8,394 nt of DNA from Alphaproteobacteria bacterium. Its GTDB lineage: Bacteria; Pseudomonadota; Alphaproteobacteria; Sphingomonadales; Sphingomonadaceae. Position numbers and translations under genes: made by a program. Of this stretch, positions 1 to 6,448 are shown in pieces; positions within the stretch are counted from its first letter, which is position 1, and every line of letters begins with the position of its first letter. Under the pieces are notes generated by a model. The model was not told the origin of the DNA. It searched no databases and saw nothing but the letters and a program-made list of their open reading frames with translations. Where the stretch lies: NCBI GenBank assembly GCA_028293055.1, contig JAQGLD010000002.1:1-8394 (forward strand), in the 5' to 3' direction.

Positions 1-1357
1 TCGCCTCGGGCGGCGCCGCCGCGGCGCCGGCGCGTACCGGCTCGCGACGCGACGCTCGGGCCGGCGGGGCCTCCGGTCGGGCGATCGGAGGAATCGGACG
101 AGGCTCGACCGCCGCAGGTGGCGGAGGAGATGGTGGCGGTGGAGGTGGAGGAGGAGGTGGCGGCGGCGGCGGCGGCGAAACCACCGGCTCTCGACGGGCC
201 AGCTGGACATTCCCGCTGGGCACGAAGCTCGAGAAGCCCGGCTGGCGGCCAGGGGTGGAAGGTTGGACCGGACGACTGTCGGCGAGGCGCACTGGTTCGC
301 GGCGCGCAGCCTGGACCGGCGCTCGACTGGGCGGCGGCGGCGGGGGCGCGGTCTGGGCGGCCCGGGGAGCGATCGAGTAAGACGAGAGCGATGCGCTGTC
401 GGTCAGGCTCGAACCGTCCTCGGCGCCGGGGCGGCGGCGCGGCGCGGTCGAGACCGGCGGCTGCGGCGGTGGGCCGAGCGCGGTCTGGCGGCGATCGGGG
501 ACTCCCGCGCGCAGCGCCGGAGCGACCGGCATATATGGGTTCGATGCATAGACCGACGGCGGCGCGGCCGGCCTGCCGCCGGGGGTCGGGAAGCGGCCGA
601 GATGCACTGCGAGAGCGCGTTCGGCCGGGCTGAGGCTCGGCAGTCGGGCGAGGAACGGCGCCATCACCGCCGCCTGGCCCGGCGCCATGCTGGCCTCGGC
701 GGCGCGATCGGCGCCGGCAGTGTCTCCGGTCAGTGCAAGGACGAGCGCTCGCGTGCGCAACGCGGCGCGGTCCTGGACCAGCAATTGATCCTCGAGCATC
801 TGGAGTGCGCGCTCCCGGTCGCCGCTGATCGCGAACGACAGCGCCAGCCGCCGGGTCACTTCGGGATCGGACTCCTTGCGCAAGGCGAGCTGATAGTCGC
901 GCTGGGCGCGGCGCTGATCGCCCATGATGTCCCAGGCGAGGCCGCGGTCGCGGGCGACATCGGCTTCGGCAACTCCAAGCTCGGAGGCCTGGCTGAAGAA
1001 TTTCATCGCCGCCTGGGGTTGTTCGAGCTGGACCAAAGCGGCGCCCATCCACATCTTGATCCGGCCGTCGCGGGGCAATTGCTCCTCGGCGCGGGCGAAG
1101 AAGGTGAGCGAGGCCTGGGCATCGCCGACCTGGAGCGCGGCCATTCCGGCGCCCATCAAAGCGGGGAGGCTCTTCGGATTCTGGGCGAGGCTGCGCAGGT
1201 TGCGCGACAACGCGCTCGCCGGGCTCTCCGCTGCAGGCGGGGACGCCGCCGGCTGTGCGATCGCCGGCGCGCAGAGCAAGGCGGCGCTGCCGAGCAAGGC
1301 CGACTTGACCAGAAAGGCGGGGCCGAACCGGAAGCGCATCGATCGAGTTGAACGCAT
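1..1357 (-). CDS. Exported TPR-like, proline-rich protein (C-terminus outside window)
   Basis: I read an uninterrupted frame of 452 codons from ATG 1357 to the left edge with no stop, so the 3' end is missing. Residues 1-34 look like a Sec signal peptide: basic start (MRSTRSMRFRFG), hydrophobic core and a likely cut after APAIA. Residues about 50-225 are alpha-helical with TPR-like spacing (for example MGAGMAALQVGDAQASLTFF, then MGAALVQLEQPQAAMKFFSQ, then FAISGDRERALQML). From about 255 onward it is low-complexity, rich in Pro, Ala and Arg, with P338-343 and a run P395-409 followed by SPPPP. RREPV occurs three times. ATG 1339 is an alternative start giving a shorter signal peptide; neither has a clear Shine-Dalgarno. 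It follows ftsZ on the same strand after 331 bases. An envelope or septal protein, possibly with a SPOR domain beyond the edge, is my inference; no such domain is visible. The gene is sure, the function is not. Confidence 0.85.
   Translation of the reverse strand, partial: MRSTRSMRFRFGPAFLVKSALLGSAALLCAPAIAQPAASPPAAESPASALSRNLRSLAQNPKSLPALMGAGMAALQVGDAQASLTFFARAEEQLPRDGRIKMWMGAALVQLEQPQAAMKFFSQASELGVAEADVARDRGLAWDIMGDQRRAQRDYQLALRKESDPEVTRRLALSFAISGDRERALQMLEDQLLVQDRAALRTRALVLALTGDTAGADRAAEASMAPGQAAVMAPFLARLPSLSPAERALAVHLGRFPTPGGRPAAPPSVYASNPYMPVAPALRAGVPDRRQTALGPPPQPPVSTAPRRRPGAEDGSSLTDSASLSSYSIAPRAAQTAPPPPPPSRAPVQAARREPVRLADSRPVQPSTPGRQPGFSSFVPSGNVQLARREPVVSPPPPPPPPPPPPPPPSPPPPAAVEPRPIPPIARPEAPPARASRREPVRAGAAAAPPEA
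116..175 (-). repeat. Polyproline codon tract (P15-S-P4)
   Basis: In the minus-strand gene, residues 395-414 are fifteen prolines, one serine and four prolines. The first five codons are all CCG; the rest mix CCT, CCA and CCG, so only the CCG part is a pure triplet repeat. On the plus strand this is a purine-rich GGN series, which could slip in replication or fold as a two-tier G-quadruplex. Long proline runs are known to stall ribosomes and need elongation factor P. Confidence 0.9.
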
Positions 1358-1546
1358 GGCGTCAGTAGAGAGGGGAGCGCCGGCAGCGGCAATGAATCTG
1401 CGCCCAGCCGGTAGCGGCTGTCGACGAGCCGGAAGGGGCACCTGGGTGGGCGGCTCGCGAAACGGCGATCTCCAAATCCTCCACGCCGCGCTCCGGCAAA
1501 TCGGGCCTTTAGGGGCTGGGCAGGCAATCAATGCCATGAGTGGCCG
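1358..1546. other. Spacer upstream of the TPR-like gene; nothing identified
   Basis: This stretch lies between the start of the exported TPR-like protein and the REP-like hairpins. I see no convincing ORF, RNA gene, Shine-Dalgarno sequence or sigma-70-type promoter on the minus strand. A small 5-bp inverted repeat (CGGCT/AGCCG around 1416-1432) and one GAATC at about 1394 are present but are expected by chance. A promoter for the downstream gene should lie here or in the repeat region, because the gap from ftsZ is large. Confidence 0.5.
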
Positions 1547-1624
1547 TTTCCCGGCGAAGGCCGGGATCCAGCCCAGCCGTGTCGGATCGAGCGCTTCAAC
1601 TGGACCCCGGCCTTCGCCGGGGAA
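1547..1624. repeat. Pair of inverted REP-like palindromes
   Basis: Two 25-base arms, 1547-1571 and 1600-1624, are reverse complements with two mismatches. Each arm is itself a hairpin: CCCGGC-GAAG-GCCGGG at 1550-1565 (6-bp stem) and CCCCGGC-CTTC-GCCGGGG at 1605-1622 (7-bp stem). A 28-base spacer separates them. Two inverted copies of one palindrome resemble the BIME arrangement of bacterial REP elements. Sequences of this kind ending in ATCCAG or GTCCAG are, from general recollection, common between genes in Sphingomonas-type genomes. It lies between ftsZ and the TPR-like gene, where it could limit read-through or protect the ftsZ mRNA 3' end; neither role is shown by the sequence. Confidence 0.8.
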
Positions 1625-1647
1625 CGAGCAAATTCGACCAGAGCTCA

Positions 1648-1676
1648 ATTCCTCCCCTGCACTGCGGGGGAGGAAT
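1648..1676 (-). terminator. Hairpin just after ftsZ, possible terminator or 3' stabiliser
   Basis: Perfect 10-bp inverted repeat ATTCCTCCCC (1648-1657) and GGGGAGGAAT (1667-1676) with a 9-base loop, starting 12 bases past the ftsZ TAA. In the minus-strand transcript the stem is followed by UGAGC, not a U-run, so it is not a classic Rho-independent terminator. It may be a weak terminator, an mRNA 3'-end stabiliser, or one more dispersed repeat of the GGGGAGGA type. Confidence 0.45.
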
Positions 1677-1688
1677 CAGGAGCCAAGT

Positions 1689-3158
1689 TTACTGGTTGTT
1701 CTGGCGGCCGAGGAAGCGCGGGATGTCGAGCGGGTCGCGGCGGCGGCTCGGAGCAGCCGGCTCTTCCTCGACCTGAGCCTTCTGGGCGCCGCGGGCGATG
1801 TTCGACATGCGCTCGAACAAGGTGCCGCCGGCGTCGCGCGCGGGCTTGGCCGCGGCGCTGTCGTCGCCGGCGATCCAGCTGCGATTGCCGCCGGGGGTCC
1901 GGCTCTCCGGCCCGCCGGCGAGATTCTCGTCGATCAGGCTCTCGCTGCCCTCTTCCTCGCCGAGCATCGAGCCGCTGTCGAGCAGCAGCTCGTCGCCGGC
2001 CTCCTCGTCGGTCGCGGCCTCGAGCGCCGGCGGCTCGGCCGCAGCTTCGGCGCCGGCCTGGGCCTCATCGGCCTGCGCGGCGATTTCGGGCTTGGCCTCG
2101 GCTGCAGGCGAAGTCACCGTCACCCGGGTTTCGGCGCGCGCGCTGGGGAAGGCAAACACCTTGGCAGGGGCGGGCGGCGCGTGGCTCTGCGCATCGGCCT
2201 CGATTCCGGTGGCGACCACGGAAACCCGGATCTTGCCCTCGAGATCGTTGTTGAACGCCGACCCCCAGATGATGTTGGCGTCGGGGTCGACCAGGTCCTT
2301 GATATGGTTGGCAGCCTCGTCGACCTCCATCAGGCGCATGTCCTCGCCGCCGGTGATCGAGATGATCACGCCGCGGGCGCCGCGCATCGACACTCCGTCG
2401 AGCAGCGGATTGGCGATGGCCTGCTCCGCCGCCTCGATCGCGCGATTGTCGCCCGAAGCCTCGCCGGTGCCCATCATCGCCTTGCCCATCTCGCCCATCA
2501 CGGAGCGGACGTCGGCGAAGTCGAGGTTGATCAGGCCTGGCATGACCATCAGGTCGGTGATCCCGCGGACGCCCTGCTGGAGGACCTCGTCGGCCATCAT
2601 GAACGCTTCCTTGAAGGTCGTGTTCGGGTTGGCGATGCGGAACAGATTCTGGTTCGGGATGACGATCAGGGTGTCGACATGCTGCTGCAGCTCCTCGATC
2701 CCGGCATCGGCGGAACGGCCGCGGCGATTGCCTTCGAAGCTGAACGGCTTGGTGACGACCCCGACGGTGAGCACACCGCGGTCGCGCGCCGCCTTGGCGA
2801 TGACCGGAGCCGCTCCGGTGCCGGTGCCGCCGCCCATTCCGGCGGCGATGAAGCACATGTGGGCGCCTTCGAGCGCAGCCTCGATCTCCTCGATCGCTTC
2901 CTCCGCAGCAGCCTTGCCGATCTCGGGACGGGAGCCGGCGCCGAGGCCCTGGGTGATGCGGAGACCGAGCTGGATGCGACGATCGGCGGGCGAGGCATTG
3001 AGCGCCTGAGCATCCGTATTGGCGACGATGAAGTCGACGCCCTGAACCTCGCTGGCGATCATGTTGGCGATGGCGTTGCCGCCTGCGCCGCCGACTCCGA
3101 TCACGCTGATCCGCGGCCTGAGCTCGTCCACCTCTGGACGGATGAAGTCGATGCTCAT
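1689..3158 (-). CDS. ftsZ: Cell division protein FtsZ
   Basis: A tubulin-like GTPase of 489 residues that polymerises at mid-cell as the Z-ring and recruits the divisome. The nucleotide-binding core is intact: GVGGAGGNA at 21-29, NTDA at 47-50, the tubulin signature GGGTGTG at 109-115, PNQNL at 168-172, and the T7 loop NLDFADV at 211-217, whose acidic residues complete the active site of the neighbouring subunit. The globular core ends near 320. A disordered Ala/Glu/Pro-rich linker of about 150 residues follows, with an LFERM segment at 447-451 inside it, then the C-terminal peptide DIPRFLGRQ at 478-486, which in this family binds FtsA and other partners. I chose ATG 3158 ([10 protein letters not shown]) over an in-frame ATG 36 bases upstream because GGGGG lies nine bases before it and family similarity starts here. 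It stops at TAA 1689-1691. It lies downstream of ftsA with its own leader. Confidence 0.98.
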   Translation of the reverse strand: MSIDFIRPEVDELRPRISVIGVGGAGGNAIANMIASEVQGVDFIVANTDAQALNASPADRRIQLGLRITQGLGAGSRPEIGKAAAEEAIEEIEAALEGAHMCFIAAGMGGGTGTGAAPVIAKAARDRGVLTVGVVTKPFSFEGNRRGRSADAGIEELQQHVDTLIVIPNQNLFRIANPNTTFKEAFMMADEVLQQGVRGITDLMVMPGLINLDFADVRSVMGEMGKAMMGTGEASGDNRAIEAAEQAIANPLLDGVSMRGARGVIISITGGEDMRLMEVDEAANHIKDLVDPDANIIWGSAFNNDLEGKIRVSVVATGIEADAQSHAPPAPAKVFAFPSARAETRVTVTSPAAEAKPEIAAQADEAQAGAEAAAEPPALEAATDEEAGDELLLDSGSMLGEEEGSESLIDENLAGGPESRTPGGNRSWIAGDDSAAAKPARDAGGTLFERMSNIARGAQKAQVEEEPAAPSRRRDPLDIPRFLGRQNNQ

Positions 3159-3287
3159 GCGGTATATCCCCCTGTCATTTAGGCCCGCGGGCACTGGTTA
3201 AGGTCTTTTGCACTATGCGATTCTTGGGCGGAAGCGAAAAAGTTAACGCCGTGGTGAGTTTTCCACAGAAAGATGCACAACTGAGTC
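3159..3287 (-). promoter_or_regulatory. ftsZ leader, probable promoter region
   Basis: A 129-base gap between ftsA and ftsZ, the largest inside the mur-fts run and visibly more AT-rich than its surroundings, as expected for a promoter. It contains two GANTC sites (GATTC 3219-3223, GAGTC 3283-3287), a DnaA-box-like TTTTCCACA (3259-3267, one mismatch to TTATCCACA) and two TTAA half-sites (3198-3201, 3243-3246). In Caulobacter, ftsZ transcription is controlled by CcrM methylation, DnaA and CtrA. Here the TTAA sites are 41 bases apart, not the 7-base gap of a full CtrA site. A weak sigma-70-like pair (TTTTCG, 17 bases, CATAGT on the minus strand) is possible but not convincing. Confidence 0.5.
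3168..3172 (-). promoter_or_regulatory. ftsZ ribosome binding site
   Basis: The minus strand reads AGGGGGATATACCGC immediately before ATG 3158. The GGGGG core is nine bases from the start codon, within the normal range. It supports MSIDF as the N-terminus rather than the upstream ATG at 3194, which precedes this site. Confidence 0.7.
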
Positions 3288-4556
3288 TCAAAAGCCACTG
3301 CGCAAGGCCGAAATCATCCTCGCGACGAGATTTGCGCCAGTCGGTTTCTGAACGGCGCTGTCCGGAGCGACGATCGTGCGAAGGTCGAGCTCGTTCGACG
3401 CAGCGAACTGGGCAAGCCCAACCAATGTGGTGAAGGCCGGGCCGCTATGCGCTTCGGGCAGGCCCGGCACGCTCGGCCGGCCGACGCGGACCGCGCGGCC
3501 AAGCACGCCCTGGGCATAATCGGCCATGCCCTTGAGCTCCGCGCCGCCGCCGGTGAGAACGACCTGGCGGCCGAACGGCCCTCCGAAGCCGAGATCCTTG
3601 AGCGCGGTCGCGATCTCGCCGACGAGATGCTCGAGTCGCTGGCGGATCACGGCGATCAGCTGGGCGCGGGTGATCCGCGCCGCCTCGGTGCCTTCCTCGG
3701 AGCCGGCGATCGGCTTCAATTCGATCATGTCGTGATTGTCGCGCGGGGACGTCATTGCCGAGCCGTAGAAGCATTTCATCCGTTCGGCCTCGGTGCGGCG
3801 GGTGCCGAAGGCGGACGCGATGTCGTCGGTGATGTCGGAGCCGCCCACCGAGAGCGACTTCAGACCGACCAGCATCCCGCCGGCGAAGACCGACACGTTG
3901 GTCACTCCCGCGCCGAGCTCGACCAGGGCGACTCCGAGCTCGCGTTCCTCCTCGCTGAGGCAGGCCTTGCCGGCGGCGACTGGCGAGGCGACGATCGCCT
4001 CTACCCCGAGATGGGCGGAGCGCACGCACAAATCGAGGTTGCGGACCGGCGAGGGATCGGCCGAGATGACGTGGATGTCGACCGCGAGCTTGTCGGCGTG
4101 GAGCCCGAGCGGCTTCTTGACCCCCTGCAGCCCGTCGAGGGTGTACAAAGCCGGCATGGCGTGGAGGATCATCCGCCCCTCGGCGTCGATCGAATCCCGG
4201 CCGACTCCGAGCAATTGATCGATATCTTCCTTCTGGACCCGGCGGCCGCCGATCGCGAGTTCGACGCTGGCAACGGTGCTGACCAGCCCGCCTGCGGAAA
4301 AGCCGACGAACACATTCTCGATCCCAGTCGCAGCAATCCTTTCGGCCTGCTCGACCGCTTCGCGAATCGTCGATTCGGTGCGCTCCATGTCGGCGATGAA
4401 GCCGCGGCGCACGCCCTGGCTCTGGCGCTGGCCGGTGCCGAGGATGCGCAGCGAGCCGTCTTCGTTGGGCTCCGCGATCAAAGCCGAAACCTTGGACGAG
4501 CCGACATCGAGGGCGGTGACCAGCCTGCGGCCGGGGGGTGCGGGCAGCCTCTTCAT
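3288..4556 (-). CDS. ftsA: Cell division protein FtsA
   Basis: An actin-like ATPase-fold protein of 422 residues, close to the 420 of E. coli FtsA. It tethers FtsZ filaments to the inner membrane and recruits later division proteins. Visible elements are the phosphate-1 motif in TALDVGSSK (14-22), the FtsA-specific 1C region after about residue 84, the phosphate-2 region ALVELGAGVTNVSVF (200-214), the adenosine motif VVLTGGGAELKGM (342-354), and a C-terminal amphipathic helix NLVARMISALRSGF (409-422) that fits the membrane-targeting sequence. ATG 4556 overlaps the ftsQ stop by one base (TGATG). No strong Shine-Dalgarno precedes it, so translation probably depends on termination of ftsQ. It ends at TGA 3288-3290. 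No key motif is missing. Confidence 0.97.
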   Translation of the reverse strand: MKRLPAPPGRRLVTALDVGSSKVSALIAEPNEDGSLRILGTGQRQSQGVRRGFIADMERTESTIREAVEQAERIAATGIENVFVGFSAGGLVSTVASVELAIGGRRVQKEDIDQLLGVGRDSIDAEGRMILHAMPALYTLDGLQGVKKPLGLHADKLAVDIHVISADPSPVRNLDLCVRSAHLGVEAIVASPVAAGKACLSEEERELGVALVELGAGVTNVSVFAGGMLVGLKSLSVGGSDITDDIASAFGTRRTEAERMKCFYGSAMTSPRDNHDMIELKPIAGSEEGTEAARITRAQLIAVIRQRLEHLVGEIATALKDLGFGGPFGRQVVLTGGGAELKGMADYAQGVLGRAVRVGRPSVPGLPEAHSGPAFTTLVGLAQFAASNELDLRTIVAPDSAVQKPTGANLVARMISALRSGF

Positions 4557-5482
4557 CAGATCGTCTTGCTCGTATCGACGCCGTCGTCATTGTCGGCGGG
4601 TGCGGCGGCCGGCGGAGCAGGCTTAAGCGGCGCTGCCGAGGCGGGCGGCGGCCCAGACAGCCGGGTGACCATCTTGCCGGGAATGCGCATGTCGAAGCGC
4701 AGAAAGCCCTTGCCGAGCAGGCCGGTCGCCTGGTCGATGCGGGTGAAGGAGGCCAGCGCGCGCTGGGCGCTGATATCGCCTTCCGGCAAGGACAGGGTCT
4801 CGCCCGACTGGAAGCGAAGGTCCCAGCGGCGGCCGCCGACCCAGGTCGCGCCGGCCATCAGCGGCTTGAGCTGGGGCGCGCCCGCCACCAGCCGCGCCAG
4901 CTCGCCGGCGTGAAGGTTGGCGTCCGGACCGATCACGATCGGCAGATCGGGCATCGCCTCGACCCGCACCGGATCGAGCACGATCCCGTCCATGTCGATC
5001 AGGGCGAGCTGCTGGTTGTGCTGCCAGATTGCCGCCGGCTTGCGCTCGACGATGTCGACGACGAGCGTGTCGGGAAGGCGGCGGGTGACACGGGCCTCGC
5101 GCACCCAGCCGAACGCCATCAACCGCGATCTCGTGCCCTGGAGGTCGACCAGCGGCATCGCCATCGATTGCTGGTCGAGTGCGACCGCATAGATTGGAAG
5201 CCTTTCCATATGCTCGAGGCCCTTGATCTCCACCCTTTTCACGGTGAAGCCGAGGCCGCCGACGCCTTCGCCGATATTGGTTCCGATCAGCTGCGGGATC
5301 CGGAAGGCGAACAAGGTGGCGAGCACGACCGCGGCGAGCACGCCCATGAAGATCCACCAGCTGAAGCGGCGAACCAGCTCCGAGAATGGGCCGACCGGAG
5401 CCTTGCCCTTCTTCCCCTTGCTCTGGGCCTTGCCCTTCGGCCGGGCGCGGGACGGGGAGCCGCGCGCTATCTTGGCGCTCAT
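4556..5482 (-). CDS. ftsQ: Cell division protein FtsQ
   Basis: A bitopic inner-membrane protein of 308 residues that links early and late divisome proteins and partners FtsB and FtsL. A very basic cytoplasmic tail (1-38, rich in Lys, Arg and Ser) precedes one membrane segment (SWWIFMGVLAAVVLATLFAF, 41-60). The periplasmic part starts with a POTRA domain (about 79-147, VKRVEIKGLEHM to VVDIVERKPAA), followed by the beta domain to about 273 (LRFDMRIPGKMVTRLSG). A Pro/Ala-rich tail of roughly 33 residues ends in DDGVDTSKTI. ATG 5482 overlaps the ddl stop by four bases (ATGA) and has a strong GAGGAGG ten bases upstream, which rules out the longer open frame extending into ddl. It is followed by ftsA with a one-base overlap. 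Confidence 0.96.
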   Translation of the reverse strand: MSAKIARGSPSRARPKGKAQSKGKKGKAPVGPFSELVRRFSWWIFMGVLAAVVLATLFAFRIPQLIGTNIGEGVGGLGFTVKRVEIKGLEHMERLPIYAVALDQQSMAMPLVDLQGTRSRLMAFGWVREARVTRRLPDTLVVDIVERKPAAIWQHNQQLALIDMDGIVLDPVRVEAMPDLPIVIGPDANLHAGELARLVAGAPQLKPLMAGATWVGGRRWDLRFQSGETLSLPEGDISAQRALASFTRIDQATGLLGKGFLRFDMRIPGKMVTRLSGPPPASAAPLKPAPPAAAPADNDDGVDTSKTI

Positions 5483-6405
5483 AGGGTCTGGGCCTCCTCG
5501 ACGATCTTCTGGACGAGCTCGGCATAGCTCATGCCGCAATAGCGTCCCTGCTCCGGGACCAGGCTGAGCGGGGTCATTCCCGGCTGCGTATTGACCTCGA
5601 GGAGATAGAGGCCCTCCTCGCCCTGCTCGTCGTCCCAGCGAAAATCGGAACGCGAGCAACCGCGGCAGCCGAGCAGGCGGTGCGCCTTGAGCGCCATCGC
5701 CATTGCCGCATGGCCGATCTCGTCGGGGACCAAAGCCGGACAGACATGGTCGGTAAGCCCATCGGTATATTTGGCGTCGTAATCGTAGAAGCCGGACTTG
5801 GGCCGGAGCTCGGTCACCGCCAGCGCCCGATCGCCGAGCACTGCGACGGTCAGCTCGCGGCCGCGGATGAACGGCTCGGCGAGCAGCCGGTCGAAATGCT
5901 TCCACGGCCCTTCGCTGTCGCGGCCGATCGGATCGCCGTAATTGCCTTCGGCGGTGACGATCGCGACCCCGACCGAGGAGCCCTCATTGACCGGCTTGAG
6001 CACATAGGGCCGGGCGATCGGATCGACCGCGTAGAGGCTCTCGCTCTCGACGATATGGCCGCGCGGCATTCGGATTCCGTGCGGGACCAGGGCCTGCTTG
6101 GTCAGCTCCTTGTCGATCGCGATCACCGAGGTGACCAGGCCGCTATGGGTGTAACGCAGCCCCATCAGGTCCATCATGCCCTGGACGGTGCCGTCCTCGC
6201 CGGGAGTACCGTGGAGCGCGTTGAAGACGATGTCGGGCGCGGCCTCGGCGAGGCGTTGCGCGACGTCCCGATCCATGTCGATCCGAGTGACTCGGTGGCC
6301 GAGGCTTTCGAGCGCGTCCGCGACTCCTCCGCCGCTCATCAGCGACACGCGCCTTTCGGCCGACCAGCCGCCCATCAGGACCGCGACGTGGAGGGGAGCC
6401 AGCAT
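5479..6405 (-). CDS. ddl: D-alanine--D-alanine ligase
   Basis: An ATP-grasp enzyme of 308 residues, cytoplasmic, that joins two D-alanines to make the dipeptide added by MurF. Length and position fit DdlB. Visible elements: GGWSAERRVSL (12-22) with the substrate-contacting Glu17 (Glu15 in E. coli DdlB), HGTPGEDG (65-72), VLKPVNEGSSVGV (135-147) with the Ser-loop, YDYDAKY (197-203) with the Tyr equivalent to E. coli Tyr216, and the metal-binding SDFRW and EVNTQPGMT (Asp234, Glu250, Asn252). The spacing between Asp234 and Glu250 is about three residues longer than in E. coli, a small loop insertion. ATG 6405 has GAGGA eight bases upstream and begins the conserved core. It lies 43 bases after murB and overlaps ftsQ by four bases. 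Confidence 0.97.
   Translation of the reverse strand: MLAPLHVAVLMGGWSAERRVSLMSGGGVADALESLGHRVTRIDMDRDVAQRLAEAAPDIVFNALHGTPGEDGTVQGMMDLMGLRYTHSGLVTSVIAIDKELTKQALVPHGIRMPRGHIVESESLYAVDPIARPYVLKPVNEGSSVGVAIVTAEGNYGDPIGRDSEGPWKHFDRLLAEPFIRGRELTVAVLGDRALAVTELRPKSGFYDYDAKYTDGLTDHVCPALVPDEIGHAAMAMALKAHRLLGCRGCSRSDFRWDDEQGEEGLYLLEVNTQPGMTPLSLVPEQGRYCGMSYAELVQKIVEEAQTL
5493..5499 (-). promoter_or_regulatory. ftsQ ribosome binding site inside ddl
   Basis: GAGGAGG on the minus strand lies ten bases before ATG 5482 and within the last codons of ddl (EEAQTL). It is one of the strongest Shine-Dalgarno matches in the window and fixes the FtsQ start at MSAKIARG. Confidence 0.75.
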
Positions 6406-6412
6406 CAGCGGA

Positions 6413-6417
6413 TCCTC
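6413..6417 (-). promoter_or_regulatory. ddl ribosome binding site
   Basis: GAGGA on the minus strand, followed by TCCGCTG and ATG 6405, in the 43-base gap after murB. It supports MLAPLHVAVL as the N-terminus although the frame stays open upstream. Confidence 0.65.
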
Positions 6418-6448
6418 GCCGGTACGGGGAGGTTCTTTGATACCCGAC

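Noticed and set aside
1156..1527. Minus-strand frame of 123 codons overlapping the start of the TPR-like gene
   Set aside because: It is in another frame, Arg/Pro/Ser-rich, and overlaps the signal peptide and TPR-like region, which are the better-supported coding sequence.
1540..1776. Small plus-strand ORF across the spacer
   Set aside because: Its peptide (AVSRRRPGSSP, LDPGLRRGT) is translated from the REP-like palindromes, a common source of spurious small proteins.
924..3182. Open plus-strand frame of 752 codons
   Set aside because: It lies antisense to ftsZ and the start of the TPR-like gene. High GC with strong third-position bias leaves antisense frames open; it has no recognisable domain or ribosome binding site.
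3198..3246. A full CtrA site in the ftsZ leader
   Set aside because: The two TTAA elements are 41 bases apart rather than seven, so only half-sites can be claimed.
3447..4913. Open plus-strand frame of 488 codons
   Set aside because: Antisense to ftsA and ftsQ, with low-complexity Ala/Arg/Gly/Asp composition typical of a shadow frame.
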